A stretch of DNA of 64,000 nucleotides from Streptomyces sp. R302 (GTDB lineage Bacteria > Actinomycetota > Actinomycetes > Streptomycetales > Streptomycetaceae): contig NZ_JABBGE010000017.1 of the NCBI RefSeq assembly GCF_012927245.1, forward strand, positions 62,001-126,000. Reading direction: 5' to 3'. The position numbers and the translations under genes are program-made. Position 1 is the stretch's first letter, and every line of letters starts with the position of its first letter. The notes under the pieces are model-generated. The model was not told the origin of the DNA. It worked only from the letters and a program-made list of their open reading frames with translations, and searched no databases. Positions 31,814 to 39,935 of the stretch are shown in pieces.

Positions 31814-31934
31814 GCTCAAGGGAACGTCGTCGGGCCGAATTCTGTGACGGTTCGACCCCCACAGCGCCACGGCTCCGCGACGTCGGTACGTGGAACCCGC
31901 CCCGACCCGCGGCCCGGGCGACATCCTGTGCTCC

Positions 31935-32573
31935 ATGAGTGATGAGATCGAGGTATCGGACGACGTCCCGGACCTTCCCCGCCCGAAGCACGAGCACCAC
32001 GAGATCGCGATCCTCGGCGGCCGCGGGGAAGACGACCTGTCCATCGCCGGCGGGTACCTCACCGCGGGCGATCTCGTGGCCACGAGGTTCTTCGAGAGCC
32101 CTGACGACGGACTCGCCATCCCCGTCCTGTACCTGTACCGCCACAGCATCGAGCTGAGCCTGAAGTGGCTGGTCCGGATCTCCGCCCGCTGCGCGCTCCG
32201 TGACGGCTACGAGGGAGAGGAACGCCTGGACTCCGAGCGCATCGAGGAACGGCTGCGGAACACCCACAACATCCGGCAGCTCGCCGACTGTCTGGAGCGG
32301 TACCTGAACCTCCTCAGCAACTTCGGCTCGAACAACCGCATCGACCCGGCCACCTGGAAGACGCTGAAGTGGCTCGACAGCGAGGACCAGTACGGCGAGG
32401 CGTACCGGTACGCCGTCATCGGCAAGAAGCAGCCCGCCCCCGTCCGTCCGACCCAGGAGAACATCAACTTCTACGAGCAGGTCAACGCGCTCCACCAGCT
32501 CGCGGTCTCCCTGCAACACGGGTATGCGACCGAGCTGTACGAGTACGAGCAGTTCCAGCTGCAGGGGTTCTGA
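31935..32573 (+). CDS. hypothetical HEPN-like protein
   Basis: A 212-residue, mostly helical protein. PVLYLYRHSIELSLKWLVR resembles the first helix of HEPN/AbiV-type proteins, and RLRNTHNIRQL could hold an R..H pair; the match is weak. HEPN proteins are often RNases in abortive infection. It is transcribed divergently from the gene at 31813. ATG 31935 chosen; the longer start at 31890 has no support. Confidence 0.55.
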   Translation: MSDEIEVSDDVPDLPRPKHEHHEIAILGGRGEDDLSIAGGYLTAGDLVATRFFESPDDGLAIPVLYLYRHSIELSLKWLVRISARCALRDGYEGEERLDSERIEERLRNTHNIRQLADCLERYLNLLSNFGSNNRIDPATWKTLKWLDSEDQYGEAYRYAVIGKKQPAPVRPTQENINFYEQVNALHQLAVSLQHGYATELYEYEQFQLQGF

Positions 32574-32620
32574 CCCCCTGGGCGAAGCGGACGCTCTGGA
32601 AGCCGATGGCCCGGATCCCG

Positions 32621-32825
32621 CCGATGCCTGAGCGCAGCGAAGGCATCGGAAGTTCCTTGATGGTGGTGCTTGATCTTCCTACTAAAGGGGCCCAAGTCTG
32701 CGGAGACCGGCGTGGCGGCGACCGATAAGCCGGGGACCGGTTCACCGGGGACCGGAAACTGGTCCCCGGTGCGACCTGCGGAAACGCAGCAAGAAGCCCG
32801 GCCCTGGTGCTGCCGGGGCCGGGCT
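32621..32825. terminator. three hairpins between convergent genes
   Basis: The gap between the genes ending at 32573 (plus) and 32850 (minus) holds three good stems: CCGATGCCT/AGGCATCGG (32621-32649), ACCGGGGACC/GGTCCCCGGT (32744-32770) and AGCCCGGCCC/GGGCCGGGCT (32795-32825). They fit a bidirectional termination zone. Confidence 0.75.
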
Positions 32826-32849
32826 TGATGTGCTGCGGGGTCGTAGTGC

Positions 32850-33467
32850 CTACTCGGCCTCACGCTTGCGGGCCGCGGCCCGCTGCTTGTAGATGATCTT
32901 CCGATCCACGCCGGCCCGCTCGGCGATCTGCTCCGGGGACCACTCGTAGGGCGGCTTCGACAGCGTCAGTACGGCGTCCTGCATGAACCGCACGGCTTCA
33001 GCCCGGCGGGTCTGCGCGGCATGCACAAGCGGCGCGGCCTTCAGGAGATGCTGTTCGGCGCCCTCGATCCGGACGACGCCCAGGGCCTTCCCGATCTCGG
33101 CGAGCTCCTCGCTCGAACCCGCCGTCGGCAGCTCGCGGTTCTTGTCGCCGAACAGCAGCTTGGAGAGGGCGAACCGGTAGCCCCGGTTCGTCAGGCCGGC
33201 GGACGCGGCCAGGCCCAGGCGGGCCTCGTAGAACCAGAGGTGCGCGAGGGCCTGGTCGCGTTCCTTCAGGTACACGGCGAGCTCTGCGTCGGCCTGCTCG
33301 ATGATCTGGGCGGCCCGAACGAGGAGGTCTTCCGGCGGGATGTAGATCACGCCAGACTTCTTGCGCCCGCCGATCTCCTCGATGAGCGCCGCCTTCGCCT
33401 GTTCGGCGATGGCGGAGTAGTCCGGAGCCTGGATCCGCGGGCCGTAGGTGATTCCAGCCTTGGGCAT
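32850..33467 (-). CDS. putative DNA-binding protein with C-terminal HTH
   Basis: A 205-residue protein, helical throughout, ending in a likely helix-turn-helix (SPEQIAERAGVDRKIIYKQR) and a basic tail (AAARKREAE). ATG 33467 has GGAGAAC six bases upstream. Its promoter region carries a copy of the CTTGGT box (33546-33565) otherwise found at the heads of the 37-57 kb operons. It is the only such gene outside that region and a DNA-binding protein, so it could be the box's regulator; that is inference. Confidence 0.7.
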   Translation of the reverse strand: MPKAGITYGPRIQAPDYSAIAEQAKAALIEEIGGRKKSGVIYIPPEDLLVRAAQIIEQADAELAVYLKERDQALAHLWFYEARLGLAASAGLTNRGYRFALSKLLFGDKNRELPTAGSSEELAEIGKALGVVRIEGAEQHLLKAAPLVHAAQTRRAEAVRFMQDAVLTLSKPPYEWSPEQIAERAGVDRKIIYKQRAAARKREAE

Positions 33468-33545
33468 CTGGCTGTTCTCCGTCCAAACTGTGACGCTTCC
33501 TGCGCCATGCAGCGGCTGGGGCAACCCCATGCCGCCACGTCGACG

Positions 33546-33565
33546 GAATGCTACACCAAGGGAAA
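33546..33565 (-). promoter_or_regulatory. CTTGGT box (no hairpin)
   Basis: On the minus strand TTTCCCTTGGT, GTAGC, ATTC, about 79 bp before the start of the HTH gene at 33467. It matches the boxes at 38431, 44789, 46481, 46581, 52334, 55503 and 56183, but no AGAGCA hairpin follows. Confidence 0.65.
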
Positions 33566-33574
33566 TGTTGCAGG

Positions 33575-33802
33575 TCAAGGCCTTCGGTCGTCTACGGGGA
33601 CCGTCCGGAAACGGAGCACGGCCCACCCGGCGCCGCCCACGCCCATGATCCACCCGCTCCCGTCCCGTACGGAGGCCTGGCCCGGAGCGGGCGCACCAGG
33701 GGTGTCCGTGGCAGCGGCCCGCCTGATCCCGCAGAGCGCGCCCTTCGGCAGCCGGCCCGCCCAGACCTCGAGCGGGCCCACGCGCAGCACCCGCCGGATC
33801 AA
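33575..33802 (-). CDS. possible small protein
   Basis: A 75-residue frame immediately after the gene at 33799, with a TTG start overlapping its stop (TTGA). The composition (GPLEVWAGRLPKGALCGI) is plausible but no family, ribosome site or homologue is known to me. Confidence 0.3.
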   Translation of the reverse strand: MIRRVLRVGPLEVWAGRLPKGALCGIRRAAATDTPGAPAPGQASVRDGSGWIMGVGGAGWAVLRFRTVPVDDRRP

Positions 33803-34356
33803 TGCCGCCCCCAGGAGAACAGGGCATTGACCACGGTCTCGAAGAAGTCCGCGATGTACGCCACGGTGCTCCTGCGGTCCGACGCCGCCGGGACCCGCCC
33901 GCGCCGCTCCGGCAACGGCGCGGGCGCCTTCTTGTGCAGGTCGCCGAAGTTGGCGCGGCTCGCGCGAACCTCGGCACGCGTGGCCAGCTTCGCGAGCATC
34001 AGCGTGCGAGAGGCGACCGTGACGGTGCAGCCGATGACGCGGCGGCCGGATGCACCGCCGCAGATCCAGCCGGTCGACACCGGCACGCACCGAACCGTTC
34101 GCCAACCAGCGATCATGTACCGGCCGAACCGCTCGCCGACGTCACGGGACCAGCCGGAGGCGGTACGGCACGGTGTGGCAAACATGCCGAGGGCGATGGT
34201 GTACCGGAAGAGCGAGACACCGGCGCCGATGACTCGGGCTCGACCAGCGACACGCGCCCGGATGAGCTGCACGCGCAGCCGGTGCCCGCCCGCCCATCCG
34301 GCGAGGTACCACTTGGCGGTCAGAGGGACCACACGGGCGTGAGCAGGAGCAGTCAT
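33799..34356 (-). CDS. hypothetical protein
   Basis: A 185-residue very basic protein with several moderately hydrophobic stretches (AKWYLAGWAGG; RVIGAGVSLFRYTIALGMF) and an acidic-aromatic end (YIADFFETVVNALFSW). It could be membrane-associated. ATG 34356 overlaps the stop of the HNH gene by 4 nt. Unknown function. Confidence 0.6.
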   Translation of the reverse strand: MTAPAHARVVPLTAKWYLAGWAGGHRLRVQLIRARVAGRARVIGAGVSLFRYTIALGMFATPCRTASGWSRDVGERFGRYMIAGWRTVRCVPVSTGWICGGASGRRVIGCTVTVASRTLMLAKLATRAEVRASRANFGDLHKKAPAPLPERRGRVPAASDRRSTVAYIADFFETVVNALFSWGRH

Positions 34357-34706
34357 TGGGCCACCGCCGTCGCGGTACGGACGCCGTCCGGGGCGAGTTC
34401 GTAGAGGCGGCCGTCCGGGTAGTGCACCAGGACCTCGGTGGGCAGCTGCGGCCGGCGCACCTTCCACCCGGCCTCGTACGACTCCCGCGGGTGGTCCTCG
34501 AACCAGCTGTTGCACGTCGTGCAGGCGAGCAGCAGGTTGTGCGCCTGGTTGATCCACGCCTCCCTCGCGCCGCCCATGCCGCGGTTCACCCGGTGGTGGA
34601 TCGTCAGGCCAGCCCGGCTTCCGCAGCGCACGCAGGCGCCGCCGTCCCGGGCGTGGACCAGGGCCTTCACCACGTCGGTGGGTCCGGTCCTTCGTCGCGC
34701 CTTCAT
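34353..34706 (-). CDS. HNH endonuclease
   Basis: A 117-residue HNH nuclease: CVRCGSRAGLTIHHRVNRG (first zinc knuckle and His-His), then NLLLACTTCNSWFED (Asn, second CxxC and the end of the fold). Short HNH proteins near terminases assist DNA packaging in many tailed phages. Here the terminase lies 3.6 kb downstream on the same strand. ATG 34706 has GAGGAG nine bases upstream. Confidence 0.9.
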   Translation of the reverse strand: MKARRRTGPTDVVKALVHARDGGACVRCGSRAGLTIHHRVNRGMGGAREAWINQAHNLLLACTTCNSWFEDHPRESYEAGWKVRRPQLPTEVLVHYPDGRLYELAPDGVRTATAVAQ

Positions 34707-34821
34707 CGTGCTGGACTCCTCGCCTGCCCCGGACGCCGGGCCGCGGTGATCACGGCCCTGATGAGTGCGCCGGGGCGAGGCGCGCAGAGTGAACGGCGGC
34801 CGCGCCTTGCGTCGCGCGTCG

Positions 34822-35223
34822 CTAGCGGGTGCCGCTTCCCCGGTACGTGGCGAGCCCCTTCGCCTCCGATCGCGTAGTCACCGCGGGCGACGGGTGGCGC
34901 GCCCCGTTGTACGCGGCTCGAGGGCGTGCGCCGAGGATGTCCTCCATGTACCCGGTCGGGGTGTCGGCCCACAGGGCGAAGGGGGTGTTGTGCCGGAGCT
35001 GCGAGATCACCAGGAGGTCGACGACGGTGTTGTCGTCGAGCGCGGCCAGGGCCGCACGGCGGTCGGCGGCCGGCGCGGCGGCCAGGTCCTCGTACTGGTC
35101 GAGGCGGGCGGTCCAGTCGGGGACGGCCGAGATCCGGGCGCACAGGCCGGAGGCGACGAGATTGCGGGCGCGGTCGACGAGACCGGCGAGACGGGTGCGG
35201 GGCGGCGTGTTGGTGGCGATCAT
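34822..35223 (-). CDS. short protein sharing the terminase N-terminal motif
   Basis: A 133-residue protein. FALWADTPTGYMEDILGARP matches the N-terminal segment of the terminase at 28938 (GLWADTPSGFIEDVLGESI), and the preceding helices are similar in style, but there is no ATPase domain. It could be a terminase-interacting or regulatory protein, or a fragment left from duplication. A 28-bp palindrome begins eight bases upstream of ATG 35223, which suggests tight repression. Confidence 0.65.
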   Translation of the reverse strand: MIATNTPPRTRLAGLVDRARNLVASGLCARISAVPDWTARLDQYEDLAAAPAADRRAALAALDDNTVVDLLVISQLRHNTPFALWADTPTGYMEDILGARPRAAYNGARHPSPAVTTRSEAKGLATYRGSGTR

Positions 35224-35230
35224 GGGCGCG

Positions 35231-35258
35231 GACCGTAGAGGCGCGCGCCTCTACGGTC
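35231..35258. promoter_or_regulatory. 28-bp perfect palindrome
   Basis: The arm GACCGTAGAGGCGC is followed directly by its exact reverse complement with no spacer. It starts eight bases upstream of the ATG at 35223 and about 60 bp after the stop of the next upstream gene. A dimeric repressor site is the likely use; it would also form a very strong hairpin. Confidence 0.75.
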
Positions 35259-35320
35259 GCGTGCTGCCCCTCGAGCTCTCCCGGGCCGGGACCGAGAAGG
35301 GGAGCGGAGCGTCGGCCCGT

Positions 35321-35629
35321 CTACGGCGTCTGGCGAAGAGCCGCAGCGGCGCCGGGCCCCAGACCGCGCCTTCGGCCCCGGCGCGCGGCCGCCGCCCGGG
35401 GGCGCTCCGGGGCCGCCCGGTCGAGTTCGCCCACAGCGGCGGCTGCCGCCGCGGCGGCTGCACGGAGGTGGAGGGCGGCCGCGGGCGGCAGCCGGTCGGC
35501 GGCCGCCCTGCTGAGCGTCTCGACCGCGTCGAGGACGTCGTACATGGCCATGTCGCCCCACGGGCCGGCGTCGGCCAGCACGCTCGCGGTCTCCGCGATG
35601 ATGTCGGCGTTCTCGTCGATGGTGGTCAC
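35321..35629 (-). CDS. small hypothetical protein
   Basis: A 102-residue protein: acidic helical N-terminal half (MTTIDENADIIAETASVLAD) and an Ala/Arg-rich C-terminal half of low complexity. No family recognised. Confidence 0.6.
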   Translation of the reverse strand: MTTIDENADIIAETASVLADAGPWGDMAMYDVLDAVETLSRAAADRLPPAAALHLRAAAAAAAAAVGELDRAAPERPRAAAARRGRRRGLGPGAAAALRQTP

Positions 35630-35802
35630 GCTGGCTGAACGAGCTCCTAGGCGGGGACGGCACGGACCCGGCCCGGACGATGCGGCGGGCCGCCGGGGAT
35701 CCGCGCCTATGGTCGCACGGCAGGCCCCGCCCCCAGGACGCTCGAAGCGGTCGTCGCCCCGCTGCCGGAAATCCGTCCATCGATCCGACCTGGACGGAAG
35801 GG

Positions 35803-36279
35803 TCAGGTCGTGCGGTGCTCGGCGAGCACCTGCTCGAGGGCGTCGAGGATCACGACGATGTCCTCGATCTTCAGGTAGGAGATCGAGAGCGTCGCAAGAC
35901 CCGTCTCGTGGACGTGGATGTAGTACTCCGCGTACGTGGACTCGTCCTCGTAGGTGTACTCACCGGGCTCTGCGCCGGCGAACCCCGCCTCTCCTTCGTC
36001 GAACCAGTTCGTCCCGAAGACCTCCTCCAGCGCCTTGCCGACCGCGGCCTTCGGCACGTGCTCGAACTCGGCCGTGGCACGGCCGTGGTCGTCCAGGCAG
36101 ACCTTCCCCTCGCCCTCTCCGGGCGTTGCCCAGCGCAGGGTGGGACCGTAGCAACGGCACCGTGGGTCGAGCGTGTCGAGGGCGGGGAAGGCTGCGGTGA
36201 ATGCCTCCTGAGCGGCGGCCTGCTGGTCCTCCCAGGCAGTTCGCCAGTCCTCCAGTGCTTCCATCGTGCGCGGCTGCAC
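35803..36279 (-). CDS. hypothetical acidic protein
   Basis: A 158-residue acidic protein (EYTYEDESTYAEYYIHVHE; helical end IEDIVVILDALEQVL). One CxC (PRCRCYG). Unknown. GTG 36279 was chosen because GGAAGGGAG lies six bases upstream; ATG 36264 five codons in is the alternative. Confidence 0.7.
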   Translation of the reverse strand: MQPRTMEALEDWRTAWEDQQAAAQEAFTAAFPALDTLDPRCRCYGPTLRWATPGEGEGKVCLDDHGRATAEFEHVPKAAVGKALEEVFGTNWFDEGEAGFAGAEPGEYTYEDESTYAEYYIHVHETGLATLSISYLKIEDIVVILDALEQVLAEHRTT

Positions 36280-36472
36280 GTTGCTCCCTTCCGCCCAGGC
36301 GCGAGGCCACCGTGTGGCAGCCGCGGGCGCGCCCGTGCAGAGAGGCACCCTGCACGGCATGAGGATCTTGTGTCCCCAGCCCGAGCGGGCACGTCCGGTA
36401 GCAGCGCTTTCGGGGGAAACGGCTGCGCCCCGGGCTTCCCCCGGGGCGCAGCGGCGTACGGCGGTGAGGCGG

Positions 36473-36814
36473 TCAGCCGGCGCTGCCTGCCGCACCGGTA
36501 GGCGGGCACTCGGGGTCGAAGGGGGAGCAGAACGTAGGCGTCGACGCCCCGGTCGGCTCGGTCGGGGAGACGGTGGTCGGCATCGTGGTGGGCGGGGCGG
36601 TGGTCGGCTTCGCGGTGGTGGGTCGGGGCGTGGGCGTCGCCGAGGTGGTCGGGGACGGCTTCGGCGCCGGCGAGGACCCGTGGGCGTCGGTGGCGAGAGC
36701 GAAGACCGCGAGCGCCAGAACCAGATAGGCGAGGCCGAAAAGGCCGATGATGGCCGCACGCAGCACACGCGAGGAGCAGAGGCACGGCTTCGGACAGTGG
36801 GTGTGGTCGGACAC
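36473..36814 (-). CDS. single-pass membrane protein with Thr/Pro-rich tail
   Basis: A 113-residue protein: Cys-rich cytoplasmic start (HTHCPKPCLCSS), one strong membrane helix (AIIGLFGLAYLVLALAVFAL), then a Thr/Pro-rich spacer and a C-terminal FCSPFDPECPP likely outside the cell. Unknown role. The upstream 200 bp end in a terminator (36953-37008). Confidence 0.7.
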   Translation of the reverse strand: MSDHTHCPKPCLCSSRVLRAAIIGLFGLAYLVLALAVFALATDAHGSSPAPKPSPTTSATPTPRPTTAKPTTAPPTTMPTTVSPTEPTGASTPTFCSPFDPECPPTGAAGSAG

Positions 36815-36952
36815 GGCTGACCTTTCGGTGGGAGGGCTGGTGGCAGGGACCGTGGCCGCCTCAGCACCCTTACGTCACGCCGTGCCCTGCTGCCCCTGCC
36901 CTCTCGCGTTCCGGAAGCGGGGGCGCTGCTCCCGGAACCGTTGATAGTGGGC

Positions 36953-37008
36953 CCCGAACCGTCGGCCCCGCCCCGCCCCGTCTCTTGGGGCGGGGCCGAC
37001 GGTTCGGG
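36953..37008 (-). terminator. strong terminator after the DNA methyltransferase gene
   Basis: A 22-bp GC-rich stem (CCCGAACCGTCGGCCCCGCC... with its exact complement ending GGTTCGGG) starting 17 bp after the methyltransferase stop. It marks the left end of the AGAGCA-hairpin gene region. Confidence 0.85.
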
Positions 37009-37024
37009 ACATCCCGGGCCGGGG

Positions 37025-38380
37025 TTAGGCGGCGGTATCGAAGTCGTCGCTGCCGAGGCCGGCGTACAGGTCGGGCCAGCGGTACAGGTAGGCGGTGTAG
37101 TCGGTCACCCGGGGCTGCCAGCGGAGGTTCGGCATGCGGTAGGAGAAGAGCGCTCCGAGGACGGCCCCGGCCATGATCGGCGGGACGACGTCGGCGGGCT
37201 GCTGAAAGGCGCTGCTGCGGGCGCCCTGCCAGGGGTGCGCCGGGCGGAAGCCGACGAGGAGACCGGCCTCTCCGGGGGTGAGGCGCAGTCCGTCGCTCAC
37301 CCGGTACCAGGTGCGCGCCTTGCCGGTCAGACAGTTGGAGGGCCGGTCGGCGGAGAACTCGTTGCCGCCCTTGGGACGGCCGGTGACCGGGTCGACAGGC
37401 CGCGCGCCCCGGGTGTTGATGCGCTCGCCGGGGCCCCAGCCGAGGGCCTGGGCCATCGACGTGACGGGGACGTCGGGGGCCTCGGGGAGTTGGAGGACCG
37501 TGCTCGGACCGGCGATGAGGAAGACGCGCTCACGGCGGGAGGCGAGGCCGAACTCGGACGCCTCCAGCACCCCGTAGGCGCCGCCCGCGAAGACGCCGTC
37601 TCCCTGGCCGCCCCGCAGCTCCAGGGAGATGTCCTGGAGGATCTGCTGGGGGAGGCGGTGGGACTGCTCCATGGCGACGAACTCCAGGAGCGCACCGGCG
37701 GCGAGCATCCCGAAGGTCCAGATGAGGACTTCGGCCATGAGGCCGATGCGGGGGTCAGTGAGCGGGGCGAGCTGGGCGCGCAGGTCGTCCCAGGTGAGGC
37801 CCGAGCGGGGCGCGAAGCCGTCGTGGTAGCCGTTCTTCTCGCACTGGTCGGGGTCGTCGCAGTCGTCGCCGTACTCGTAGTCGATGTCATCCGGCGGGCA
37901 GAAGCCGCCCGCCTCGGAGCACTGGGCGAGGACGCGACAGAGGATGTCGATGTTCTCCCGCTCGCGGCCGGAGTGCTTGCCAGCGGGGGAGAACGGGGGG
38001 CACGGGGGCCCGAAGATCGCGGCGCTCACCTCGCGCAGGGCGTAGTGCTCGGGGTCCATGGTGGTGACGTCGGCGCAGATGCGGAAGTGACCGGCGGCGC
38101 GGGCGGTGGCGCACGCGTCCTTGGAGATGTCGATGCCGACGACGTCGACGTTGAGGCCGAGGACGGTGGTCATGCCCTCGGACCAGCCGCCCGGGCCGGC
38201 GAAGACCTCCAGGACGCGGATGGGGTCGCCGGGGAGGCGGGGGAGGAACCAGCGGCCGGGGTAGGGTGCGGCGGCTTCGTCGAGGACGGCCATGACGTTG
38301 GGTGGGACGGGACGCCCGTTCTGGCGGGCGAGGGTGCCGACGTGTACGGCGGTGGCGACGGCCGGGGTCAGGGTCCGCAT
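37025..38380 (-). CDS. DNA (cytosine-5-)methyltransferase
   Basis: A 451-residue C5-methyltransferase, which methylates cytosine in a specific DNA sequence. Motif I FAGPGGWSEG, motif IV with catalytic Cys GPPCPPFSPAG, an ENV-like motif VI (EFVAMEQS), motif VIII RRERVFLIAG and motif X-like QQPADVVPPIMAGAV are all visible. The stretch between VIII and X should hold target recognition. No restriction enzyme lies next to it, so it may be an orphan protecting the element's own DNA. ATG 38380 is 25 nt after the AGAGCA hairpin, with GAGGAG between. Confidence 0.92.
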   Translation of the reverse strand: MRTLTPAVATAVHVGTLARQNGRPVPPNVMAVLDEAAAPYPGRWFLPRLPGDPIRVLEVFAGPGGWSEGMTTVLGLNVDVVGIDISKDACATARAAGHFRICADVTTMDPEHYALREVSAAIFGPPCPPFSPAGKHSGRERENIDILCRVLAQCSEAGGFCPPDDIDYEYGDDCDDPDQCEKNGYHDGFAPRSGLTWDDLRAQLAPLTDPRIGLMAEVLIWTFGMLAAGALLEFVAMEQSHRLPQQILQDISLELRGGQGDGVFAGGAYGVLEASEFGLASRRERVFLIAGPSTVLQLPEAPDVPVTSMAQALGWGPGERINTRGARPVDPVTGRPKGGNEFSADRPSNCLTGKARTWYRVSDGLRLTPGEAGLLVGFRPAHPWQGARSSAFQQPADVVPPIMAGAVLGALFSYRMPNLRWQPRVTDYTAYLYRWPDLYAGLGSDDFDTAA

Positions 38381-38405
38381 GGGGTGCTCCTCGGTTCGGT
38401 GTGTC

Positions 38406-38450
38406 GGTGGTGCTCTCCACCAACACACCGAATGTTATACCAAGGGAAAT
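38406..38450 (-). promoter_or_regulatory. CTTGGT box and AGAGCA hairpin before the methyltransferase
   Basis: Box TTTCCCTTGGTATAACATT (38450-38431), then nine bases, then the hairpin GGTGG-AGAGCA-CCACC (38421-38406). The TGGTATAAC part reads as an extended -10 promoter, which would put the hairpin at the very 5' end of the mRNA. Confidence 0.8.
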
Positions 38451-38496
38451 TCCTGGGGTAGTCCACCAGCTGAACACACCCCGGCGCGGGCCCGCC

Positions 38497-38958
38497 CTAG
38501 GACAGCGGGGCCAGCGGCAACCACAGCGGCGTGGGCCACCCACGCCCTTCCCTCTCCACCTCCTCCGGCGTGCGCAGAGCGTCCGGCAGGAAACCGAAGC
38601 AGGCGTATGGAGCCAGGGCCTCCACGGCCTCCAGCACCTCGACCACCTCGGACAGGCTGGCAGGGTCACGCGCCCCCCACCGGTCCGCCAGCTCCGGCGG
38701 CACACCGCCCAGCACGGACCCACCCCCGTGGTTGCTCTCCTCCTCGAAGTCCCGCAGCACCACCCCCTCGGCGTCCCGGATCGAGTGCGGGAACAGACGC
38801 GTCTCGCCGTCCTCACGGCTGCGGGTGAGCACGAGACACGCACCCGCCGGGAACTGGGCGTGGAGCGTGGCGGCGACGAGCGCCAGCACCTTTCCACCGA
38901 CGGTACGCGCGTGCTCGACGGCCGTCTCGAAAGCGGCCAACGGCGACTTCGCAGGCAT
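38497..38958 (-). CDS. hypothetical protein
   Basis: A 153-residue protein of mixed structure (FETAVEHARTVGGKVLALVA; VVLRDFEEESNHGGG). No family recognised. ATG 38958 has GGAAGGAC seven bases upstream. It is the last gene of the long minus-strand unit that starts at 44738. Confidence 0.7.
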   Translation of the reverse strand: MPAKSPLAAFETAVEHARTVGGKVLALVAATLHAQFPAGACLVLTRSREDGETRLFPHSIRDAEGVVLRDFEEESNHGGGSVLGGVPPELADRWGARDPASLSEVVEVLEAVEALAPYACFGFLPDALRTPEEVEREGRGWPTPLWLPLAPLS

Positions 38959-39012
38959 GGGTGTCCTTCCAGGAGAGAGGGCGCCCCGTCGGTCGCGGGA
39001 CGCCCGTACGGG

Positions 39013-39867
39013 TCAGCGGGTGAGGCGCGGGGCGAGGGAGACGAGGAAGTCGACGCCGACACCGTGCAGCTCGACGGACACGGGCGTCGTGTCGTGAGCC
39101 CGGCCGCCCGGATCGGCCGCAGGAACGGCGTGCCCGTACACCCCCGGCCGCGTCCCGAACGACAGCCCGCCCCTACCGGGTTCCTGCTGCACATCCACGT
39201 ACCGCCCCAGGAACGCGGCCATACGCCGCTCCAACCGGCCCCCGATGCCGTCCAGGGCCCGCGCCGGCGTCAGCTCCGCCCGCTCGGGCAGGAACAGGGC
39301 GCACGCCCGCTCCACGGCACGCACGGGCCCCGTGATCTGCACGTCGCACACCGGCTTGGCGCCGTGCAGGGTCGCCGAGTACCGCACCCCGCCCGCACCC
39401 CACGCCACCGTCGACGCGTTCACCAGCAACCCGGCCCGCTCCCACGTGGCCGCGCCCTGGGCACGCATCGCGGCACCGATCTCGTACAGCAGCCGGTGCC
39501 GCGCCGCCGCCGCGTCCGTGACTCTGGCGGCGGCCTCGTCGTCGGCGACGGGCAGGACCAGGCGCAGCGCCTCCCGTGCGACCCGGCCCGGGGCGGTGGA
39601 GCGGACCACGAGGTCCGGCCTGGTCGGCTCCCGGCCGGGGAGCTGCCAACCCACCTCCGTGTTCCAGCTGTGGCCGTTGGCGACGAGGACCAGGGCGCGC
39701 TCGCCCTGCACCAGGCGGGCGGCGGGATGCCGGGCCGTCCACCACGGCCGGTAGGGCTCGGCGATCCAACCGGAGCCGGCACGGGCGGGAAGCAGAGCGG
39801 CCACGCGCTCGGCGAGCGTGAGGGCGGGGCAGTCGGGACGGGCGGGGGCGGTCGCGGGCAGGGCCAT
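39013..39867 (-). CDS. hypothetical protein, paralog of the next upstream gene
   Basis: A 284-residue protein. It shares layout and motifs with the 274-residue protein at 39936: an N-terminal ALLPARAGSGW, an ARLVQGERALVLV strand pair, and a C-terminal VELHGVGVDFLVSLAPRL (the other ends SGLGVDLLLTAVAHL). The two are diverged tandem duplicates of unknown function. ATG 39867 has AAAGG ahead. Confidence 0.72.
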   Translation of the reverse strand: MALPATAPARPDCPALTLAERVAALLPARAGSGWIAEPYRPWWTARHPAARLVQGERALVLVANGHSWNTEVGWQLPGREPTRPDLVVRSTAPGRVAREALRLVLPVADDEAAARVTDAAAARHRLLYEIGAAMRAQGAATWERAGLLVNASTVAWGAGGVRYSATLHGAKPVCDVQITGPVRAVERACALFLPERAELTPARALDGIGGRLERRMAAFLGRYVDVQQEPGRGGLSFGTRPGVYGHAVPAADPGGRAHDTTPVSVELHGVGVDFLVSLAPRLTR

Positions 39868-39935
39868 GGCGGCGGGGCCTTTCGGGAGACGGCCGCGCCC
39901 CGGGTGAGAGCGGGGCGCGGCCGGGCGGGAGAAGG

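Noticed and set aside
36941..38461. 506-residue plus-strand frame over the DNA methyltransferase
   Set aside because: It is antisense to a gene with all C5-methyltransferase motifs, has no ribosome site, and its translation is low-complexity Gly/Ala/Asp/Arg.
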